From: Branchinecta lynchi | Lineage: Eukaryota; Arthropoda; Branchiopoda; Anostraca; Branchinectidae | Length of the DNA: 64,000 bases | NCBI GenBank assembly: GCA_023053575.1 | Contig: JAKZAP010000016.1 | Coordinates: 14,030,030-14,094,029 of the forward strand | Reading direction: 5' to 3' | In this document: positions 57,450-64,000 of the stretch, one piece after another | Layout: each line of letters begins with the position of its first letter | Numbering within the stretch: the first letter of the stretch is position 1 | The notes under the pieces: generated by a model | Databases searched by the model: none | Told to the model about the DNA's origin: nothing | What the model saw: only the letters and a program-made list of their open reading frames with translations | Translations under genes and position numbers: made by a program

Positions 57450-58160
57450 AAACAAAAATGGACTACAGTTCGAAAAGTTCTACGCTTACAGTCCAGATTC
57501 CGACATTTCTTGACCTTATAACAATCAATCTACAAGGTAAACAATAAAATAACAGATTGCAAAACAGAAATCACGTCTGTTTTTTCTGCAACTGTCAAAA
57601 CTAGTATGCTCTTATTGGTTGACTGCATACAGAAAAACAGTTACTGTAAAAATGCCCGCTTCAAAAAAAGAAGGCCTCAGGTTGCGTTCCAGGGACTTCT
57701 TATTAGTTACGATTGTTACTACTATTGTTATTGTTAACGTTCTATCAGTAAATAAGCTCCTACCTCTTATTATTTTCATTCCACAACTGTTACGATCGTT
57801 ACAATTATTATGATGGTCGCGATCATCATAAGCGACAATCACTACTGGTTCTGCAGGAACTCCCGTAAGAGTGATGACGTATGTCCGCGTCGTTGCTATT
57901 AAGATAGATAAATTTATGTCTCTTAATTACTGTTTAACCAGCCGCTTCCAGCCACCCGACACTTCTATAATAAACAATCATATGAATAAAATAATCAAAC
58001 ACAAAAAAAGAAACTCTTTACTTCCCACCCATGATTTGAACGGAATTATAACTACGAGTGTTCACGAATACCCTTCAAATATTAATAATAAATTATTAGA
58101 TTACACTTGCCTTATTTTGAGTATTCTTTCAGCGGAAGCTTACCGCACTAAACGGAGAAG
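57450..58160. other. Intron 1, proximal part: nothing recognised
   Basis: An open frame of 118 codons (57871-58227, plus) runs into the cox3 fragment in the wrong frame; its upstream part is not mitochondrial-looking. It is not called as a gene. Confidence 0.45.
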
Positions 58161-58163
58161 GTT

Positions 58164-58302
58164 AGCGAATATGTCGAAGCTACATTTTCTATTGCTGATA
58201 GAATTTATGGCTCAACATTCTTCGTAGCAACAGGATTTCATGGATTACATGTAATTGTAGGAACAATCTTCCTAATCATCTAAAATGATTAGGTTAATTA
58301 TC
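58164..58302 (+). pseudogene. cox3: NUMT: fragment of mitochondrial cox3 in intron 1
   Basis: Reads EYVEATFSI then [19 protein letters not shown] and [10 protein letters not shown], a well-conserved C-terminal stretch of cytochrome oxidase subunit III. The Ser in ADSIY is encoded by AGA, which is Ser only in invertebrate mitochondrial codes. After FLII a one-base indel breaks the frame; the following bases can be read on as MIRLI. Known function of the parent: heme-copper oxidase subunit of the inner mitochondrial membrane. Here it is a dead nuclear copy lying about 50 bp inside intron 1 of the tau-like gene, on the opposite strand. Confidence 0.88.
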
Positions 58303-58349
58303 TCAGCTAAGTAATCCGTTTAACTTCCATCTTCGATTTGCCCTCTTAC

Positions 58350-58437
58350 CTTGTACAGCCTCTATCACTTCTTGCACTTGGTTCGTCACCTCATCTTTAA
58401 TTTCCAAGTTCTCGATCTGTTCCTCTACTTCCGTCAT
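58350..58437 (-). CDS. tau: tau-like gene, coding exon 1 (start codon)
   Basis: Reads MTEVEEQIENLEIKDEVTN and continues to residue 29, then one extra base before the donor GTAAGA. It is short, acidic and Glu-rich, like the projection-domain start of tau-type proteins. The start is the first ATG of an open reading frame after an AT-rich leader. The phase-1 end matches exon 2 exactly. A mitochondrial cox3 insertion lies about 50 bp into the following intron. An upstream non-coding exon is possible. Confidence 0.8.
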
Positions 58438-58600
58438 TTTATTAATTCAGTAACAATTACTACCTCAGTTCGCAGTTTCAGTATCTGACTTTGCCAACTG
58501 AGGAGGATCGGGCCAACGCCAAACGTTCGGGAACATTTCGGCGTCGCGTCGATAGCAAAGCGCCGTGCGCAAGCCGTCAGAGCGCGATTTTTTTTTCCAA
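58438..58600 (-). promoter_or_regulatory. Leader and possible promoter of the tau-like gene
   Basis: Immediately upstream of the ATG the minus strand has an AT-rich leader, then TCAGTT at 58501-58496, which fits the arthropod initiator TCAKTY, and a CpG-rich stretch at about 58505-58590. No TATA box was seen. This is suggestive only; the true transcription start may lie farther upstream. Confidence 0.25.
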
Positions 58601-59094
58601 GATAAAAGTATAGGCTTATTTCGCCTACTTGATCCTTTGTTGTATGCCGTGGCTTCTGTTTCTAATGAGGCGGTTGTCCGTGTCAGGAATTGCGGAAATC
58701 GATTTATCGAAATAATCAGGAGACGTCGGATCCAAGCTGTGCCGTACTAATAATTAACGTATTGACAAAGGCACATAATATATATAATTATTTCGCATGC
58801 TTGCAGAAGGGAAAAAGCGGAAGACATAAAGAAAAAGAAAGAACAAAAATTAATAAACCTATAGCCTATACACATAGTAAATATAAATACTAAAGCTCAT
58901 ACGACGTATTGCGTTGGATCTGGATTGCGCAAACGTTTGGAGTTCTTGTTCGAGGAATCACCTACCTATTTATAAGTATGACTTTACGTACACGAACAAA
59001 AAATCAAAGCGTCATGACAACAAAAGAACAACATAAAAATTACAAAAAACGCTCTTTATGGGACAAACCAAAGCGGAGGAAGCTATAAGCCAAT

Positions 59095-60165
59095 ACGTTT
59101 TTGGGATCCCAAAACATAAGTGGAGGGATACCTATGACATCGTAGAAGTTGTCCGTCTGAAAACTTGGTGTGAGGAATCTTTGGGTCAAGGGTAAGGTCA
59201 AGTTCGTAGATGGGCTACGTAGCCCTACATTTAGGGGTGAGGAAGGGGGTTCAAATTAAGGGGCAAACAAAGTATTTTTAACAGCTAATGTGATAGTCGG
59301 TTATGGGGTAAGAAGACATGCTGAACACGAATACTCGAAATATTTTCTCGTCCGACAAGTAGTTCGCCCGGAATCCGGCAAAACCCGGAAAGTTGGTGAA
59401 AAGTAAAACTTTCATTTGAAGTTGATTAAATGTTAGATTTAGGGGTAAGAAAACATGCTGAACACGATGGTGAAAACCATTTTCTCGCCCGACGAGTAGT
59501 TTCTCCGGAATCCGGAAAAACCGGAAAGTTGGTTAAAAGTAAAAGTTTGATTTGAAGTGTCCGGAATCCGGCAAAAGCGGAAAGTTGGCTAAAAGTAAAA
59601 GTTTGATTTGAAGTTGATTAAATGTTCGATTTAGGTTAAATGGACATGCTGAACACTTATTTGAAAAGAAATTTTCTACTCGGACAACTAGTTCACCCGG
59701 AATCCGGCAAAAACCGGAAAATTTGTTAAAAGTAATAAGTGTTATTTAAAGTTGATTAGAGGACAGACTTAGGGGTTAGGAGAGACGTTGAGTCTGTATA
59801 TGACAATCGTTTTTTAACCGGACATATAATTCGTCCAAAATCCGATTGTAACCGGTTTCTTTTTGGAAGCTAAAGTTTTATTTGAAATCGATTAGATGTT
59901 CTTTATAAGGATAAGGAGGTACCGTCGCTGAATTCGATTCTGAATTTTCTTTTTTAGCTAGACAAGTAGTTCGCTCGTAATTCGGCCGAAACCGGAAATT
60001 TGGCAGAAGTATAGCAGGAAGTTTCGGTCAGTATCGTCAAAATAGATATGGCTTATAGAGGTATATCTGAACTTGGTTTTCTCTAATGATTAGCCTGGCG
60101 AAGACTGGATCTGGCGAAGAAAAGACTCAGTTGTCTGGATCAAATATTAGATTTTTTAGGTCTTG
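59095..60165 (-). repeat. CCGG-rich satellite, cluster 5 (inverted)
   Basis: Begins with GGGATCCCAAAACATAAGTG, the inverse of the terminal module, then repeated CCGGAATCCGGCAAAACCGG units with shorter spacing in one place (59490-59590). It lies upstream of the tau-like gene. Confidence 0.75.
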
Positions 60166-60756
60166 TTTCGATTGCGTTTATTATTTCGCAGTTTCTTAGG
60201 GTTAATCGATTAATGGTTGGGCGAGGATTTGGTTGGGCTGAAGCCACGTGTAGCGACTCTCGTGTTCTAACCGACTGCAAATTAAAGCACATACCTGGAC
60301 ACACTCATCCTGACCCATACTTCATCTTCTGCTTGATACAAACACCTGGCCAATACCAGCCAAAATTTCGACATGAAACATGTTCTATATAGCAACCAGT
60401 TTAGAGCAAGAATAACAATAAAAAATAAAGTAGACGTCGAAAAAATTCCAACTATGAACTTTTCATGCTGTTATTTAAAAGCACATATATACATTGATAA
60501 TTATGCAGTGATGATTCATTATACTCATGGAGTGAAATGAAGAGTCCCGGTGTCGCCAAACTGCATCCAGTTGCTGAGCAAAGGGGTTAGCCCCTTACGA
60601 GAAGGATTTCATCGAACACCTTTGTTTTCCTCAAAATCCTCACGGTAGCCAACGTTATCCACAAATTACTTGAACGCAATTCACGCCTGAAAGCAAGTCC
60701 GCCATTGCTAATTAATTATTCATTGATCTCCCGGCGGTGGTCAAAAGAGTTACTAA

Positions 60757-61600
60757 AACCTTCAAGTAGATCGAGTGGCGTGTAACAGGATTAAAACAAC
60801 TAAGTATATCACCTCGTGGACGTTTAGATGTGTCGGAAGAAGAAATCATCGGCCTGTTTGAAATGTTTTGATCTAGGAAGCTGAATATTATTTAGCTCAG
60901 TTTTTGCGTCCCATATCTTCACAATTGTTCCTGAATTTACCATGTCCTAAGGAAAAAATATGTAAAAAATTTGAGAAGCTGTTTCTTTAAGTACTGTAAA
61001 TTTGTGATGTATCTTTCCGTAATCATAAATTGGTTTCGAATTTTAATGTTCAAGATAGTACCAGTACACTCCTTCGTTCGCATTCAAGTCTGTTTACCCT
61101 CCACAAACATCCTGCCCTGTCAGCCCACGAAATTATTTGCCAGTTTTTCAGTCCTAAACCCGTTTAATGTGCTTGTCACTGTGTAACAATTTTTAAGTCT
61201 ATTAAGTGTGTTTTTAAACTATATGACAATAATGTAGTTATGTTATGTTATGTTAGTTATGTGTACATTGTTTTGTTTAGTGTTCTAATATGTGTATTTT
61301 ACTCATATTTCGCTGTTATACAAAAAGCCAGTCACAAATAAATAAATAAAATAAAAATAAAAATTCAGAATATTCAATTACCAAGAAAAAACAGAAACCA
61401 ATACTTAAGGAAATCGATAATGCAAATAATTAGTTTGATTTTTCTACACAATTTCCATTTGACTGCTACAATAAAAACATTTTGTCAGATCCATAGTCAA
61501 ACTATGATCCCAGCCTCCCCATGTCGGGCACTTCCGACCCGCGCAACTAGATCCCCCCGCGGTTGGATTAAGTCGTAGATTCATCTTCGGTCTTGGGTGG
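60757..61600 (+). repeat. Segmental duplicate, copy 2, with retroposon insert
   Basis: Matches 48370-48860 except for an insertion at about 60905-61365 that ends in an A-rich (AAAT)n tail, as expected for a retroposed LINE or SINE 3' end. Confidence 0.7.
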
Positions 61601-61692
61601 GGGGGGGGGGGGGGGGGGGTTAGACGTTGCAAGTGCTAGAATGCTTATGATACAACTTCTTATTATACAACTAGCCAAAGTATGATGCACTT

Positions 61693-62001
61693 CCCGATGA
61701 AAAATTTGTAGCCTGCGTAGTAGTATGGTAGTAGTACGAAAACGTTGCATGTAATACTATGTAATAGCAAAGAATACAATCACTTAATGTGCCTCAGACT
61801 GGTCCAATCTTCTTATGTAGTAGTATCCAGTAGCATCCTGTCTTGCCATGGTAGCATCCGGTCTTGCTAATAGTAGCATATAGTAGTATGCAGTAACACG
61901 GCAGCCTTGAAGTAGAAGCATGTAGTAGCATCGTTAGTACTGCATGCTACTTTTTCGTACTACTTCATAGTACTATTTTGAGATAGATTTTTCATCAGGT
62001 T
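61693..62001. mobile_element. GTAGTA-rich TIR MITE, copy 3
   Basis: From CCGATGAAAAATTTG to AGATTTTTCATCAGG, inverted relative to 20480-20782. Contains the same TAGCATCCTGTCTTGCC core. Confidence 0.75.
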
Positions 62002-62689
62002 ACGTGGAAGTAAAAGGTTGCCTACATGCAGATGAGTTCCTTTTTAAGCAGAAACAGCATAGGCCTATTAAGTTTTGCGTTTCCACTAGAGTGAAGGACA
62101 AAATTTGAAGGAAAAAGTTAATTAAGATTAGAAATAGTAAAGACATTAAGATACGTTTATAAATGGGCGAGTTTTCACTGAAAGGAGGAGGGAATAAAAA
62201 AAGAACAGCGTATTTTGATACCTTCTTTAATATAGGAAATTGTTCTGGTCAATTCCAGTCTTTTTCTTCAAACTCAAGCAGGGACATTTTGTATTTCTCT
62301 TGTATTATTTACGAAAGATTATAAATACCGTATGTGACGAGGTATGTGAGTCTTGGTGAGAGCCGGAATGTAGAACTGTAATAGGATTTCACGCAGAAAT
62401 GCACCTTTGTTATCGAAATATTACACCTCTGACAAACCGCATCACGGGGGACTTAGCAGTAGCGGGTGTGAAGGTTTTACTTGACAAATGAGCAGGAAGT
62501 CCGCAATTAATGACCTTTGTTCATTAGTCTCTTGAAAATGATATCTTCGAAAACCGAAAATAAATCGTTTTACGATGAGTTTGTAGAATGTTGCGTATTC
62601 ATAGAACATTCGCTTGGTACGGACATAATATTATTATTGAAGATGTCCTTAAAATACGCTGTTTTAAGCTCCCCTTATTTTGAGGTGGG

Positions 62690-63065
62690 AATATTTTTAG
62701 ATCAAATTCAATGGATGACTTGCCTAAGGGCAAATTGTTTGCCGGTAGGATTAAGAAGGAAATATTTGAATAAGGCTAGAGTGCTATGTGGTCCTTAATT
62801 TTGTCCGATGTGCGATAAAATGAACGAATGTATTCTCCATTTGATGGATGAGTGTCAGAAATTTAAAGACCTGAGGAAGAAATATTTGGGGGGGGGGAAG
62901 GTTTGAACAAATTTTGAAAAAAAAGCTTTAGTGATGTAATAATTTGGGAAGATCCCTGGTGGCCATGAGTCACATAGAATGCTTTTTGTAAATAGCTGTT
63001 GAGGTTATGGTTTTGTTTTGTTGTTTCCATGGTCCTTTGTGCTTTTACAGAAATAAATCTTGTCA
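62690..63065 (+). mobile_element. LINE 3' end, decayed, with zinc motif
   Basis: Reads MTCLRANCLPVGLRRKYLNK and ARVLCGP, then an in-frame TAA and FCPMCDKMNECILHLMDEC, a CX2C-X9-HX4C motif in the same position as the 34-kb LINE. The open frame may start near 62517. A G run follows and then a probable 3' UTR with AAATAAA at about 63051. 5'-truncated and carrying a nonsense codon. Confidence 0.7.
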
Positions 63066-63723
63066 ACCTTATTTGTATGGTGCTGCTACTTCTTTTCATC
63101 AGTTCCTTCTAAGAAAGTGCTGTAAGCGATGGAAAAATGCACATACATTCAATTCCTTCGATTAGCTACTCGCAAGTGCCCAACCCCTTTGCTCCCCACC
63201 TTGACGCGGATTGGCGACACCGGAACCCAAACCAGTGTTGCCACTTGTCGCAGAATTCTGCGAGTTGTCCCAGGTTTTCGACTACTTCAACAAAGCGATA
63301 CAGGATTTTACGACTGGTTCCTTACCACTAAATAACAACGTATTGTAAGTTGTTTTCTAGCTTAAGTATCAAATGATATTCCTGTATTAAAATAATTAGG
63401 TTCTTAAGTTCAAGTTAAGAAGGTGTGAATGTAAATATTATTTAGCTTGGGGAATTTGCTAAATATGTAAGCTGTAAATACTGTCCGTACTTTAGGGTAA
63501 TTCGTATTATTTTAAGTTTAGTTAGCATCCAGACTTCGTACAGAATACTGGAAATAAAGTTGTGTTATTAGTCTGTCCCAGTTTATATGACAGATATGCC
63601 CTCAATTGCCTTAATTCTCAGTTCGGAGCGAATAGGGTTCATGATGAATCTGTTATTCGATTTATTCTGTAAATAAATTAACATAAAGTATCAAATTAGG
63701 GCAAGGTTGAGGGTTCTGCTATG

Positions 63724-63902
63724 CAGAGGCGTTACTAGCCAAAATATTTTTGTGGGGGCACGAGGCATTTACCGACTGGCTGGTAATTTTTACTGACTTT
63801 TTCTGCAGAAAAAACTACTGTTTTCAACAAACAAAAATAATATTTTTGATGTTATTTGATGCCCCCCCTCCCCCCCCCCCCCCCACAGTCGTGACGCCCC
63901 TG
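63724..63902. mobile_element. hAT-like MITE B, 8-bp TSD CTGCTATG
   Basis: Ends CAGAGGCGTTACTAGCC and GTCGTGACGCCCCTG, flanked by CTGCTATG at 63716-63723 and 63903-63910. Inverted relative to the 46-kb copy. Confidence 0.85.
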
Positions 63903-64000
63903 CTGCTATGCACTAAAGTATGGAGTAGCACGGGGCATACCTGTAGCATTGGAAAAATTGGAAAGGCAGACATTGGAAAGGCGCTTTAAGCGCAACCTCA

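Larger units (their letters stand above)
7329..58437 (-). other. tau: Tau/MAP-family gene, 8 coding exons
   Basis: Gene-level entry. Joining the eight minus-strand exons gives 2133 nt (711 codons with stop). Each intron starts GT and ends AG, and phases match at all seven junctions. Known for the family: tau, MAP2, MAP4 and their insect and nematode relatives bind and stabilise microtubules through 30-odd-residue repeats containing KIGS and PGGG motifs. Visible here by residue: 1-44 acidic N-terminus; 45-107 Ser/Pro/Lys-rich; repeats with glycine motifs PGGG 140-143, PSGG 170-173, PGGG 200-203, AGGG 232-235 and PSGG 264-267; 304-710 acidic. The protein should be cytoplasmic and microtubule-associated. 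Introns are about 13.2, 3.0, 7.3, 8.0, 3.7, 11.4 and 2.4 kb. The long acidic region after the repeats is unlike textbook tau, where the tail is short. Alternative exons or starts cannot be excluded. Confidence 0.9.

Noticed and set aside
57871..58160. Upstream extension of the cox3 NUMT
   Set aside because: Tried reading further cox3 upstream of EYVEATF; nothing matched, so the mitochondrial part was limited to 58164-58302.

Overview
This is a repeat-rich animal genomic window, most likely from an arthropod and probably an insect; the species is not determined. Three things point there. A split gene on the minus strand encodes a microtubule-associated protein of the tau/MAP2/MAP4 family with insect-like repeats. 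A nuclear copy of mitochondrial cox3 (58164-58302) reads correctly only if AGA means Ser, as in most invertebrate mitochondrial codes. The mobile DNA (Penelope-like elements with hammerhead ribozymes, an XPG-nuclease DNA transposon, hAT-type MITEs, LINE tails) is typical of invertebrates. No prokaryotic genes, CRISPR arrays or tRNA genes were seen.

The one clear host gene runs on the minus strand from the start codon at 58437 to the stop at 7329, with eight coding exons: 58350-58437, 45079-45122, 41899-42085, 34407-34615, 26260-26445, 22319-22513, 9801-10914 and 7329-7438. Every junction has an AG acceptor and GT donor and all phases agree (1,0,1,0,0,0,1), giving 711 codons including the stop (710 residues). 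The order is a short acidic N-terminus, a Ser/Pro/Lys-rich region, five tau-type microtubule-binding repeats in exons 4-6, then an unusually long acidic extension of about 370 residues (exon 7) with 28-29-residue tandem units, and a short acidic tail.

The introns (up to 13 kb) and flanks are filled with nested repeats. (1) A Penelope-like family carries a 44-nt sequence matching a minimal hammerhead ribozyme. Nine copies were located; stem I varies in a compensatory way (GAGC/GCTC, CAGC/GCTG, TAGC/GCTA) while CTGANGA and GAAA are kept in eight of the nine. One element holds the C-terminal tail of the Penelope endonuclease ORF between inverted ribozyme repeats. (2) A 3.3-kb transposon in intron 4 encodes a decayed FEN1/XPG-like nuclease with a Cys-rich tail and sits inside another repeat. 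(3) Two hAT-like MITE families have 8-bp target duplications. (4) There are several foldback or TIR MITEs, a dispersed satellite of about 137 bp, and two LINE 3' ends, one abutting the exon 4 splice donor. (5) A 100-N assembly gap lies at 5306-5405.

Layout: 1-7.3 kb is downstream flank; 7.3-58.4 kb is the tau-like gene with transposon-loaded introns; 58.4-64 kb is upstream flank with a satellite array, a segmental duplication and a LINE remnant.
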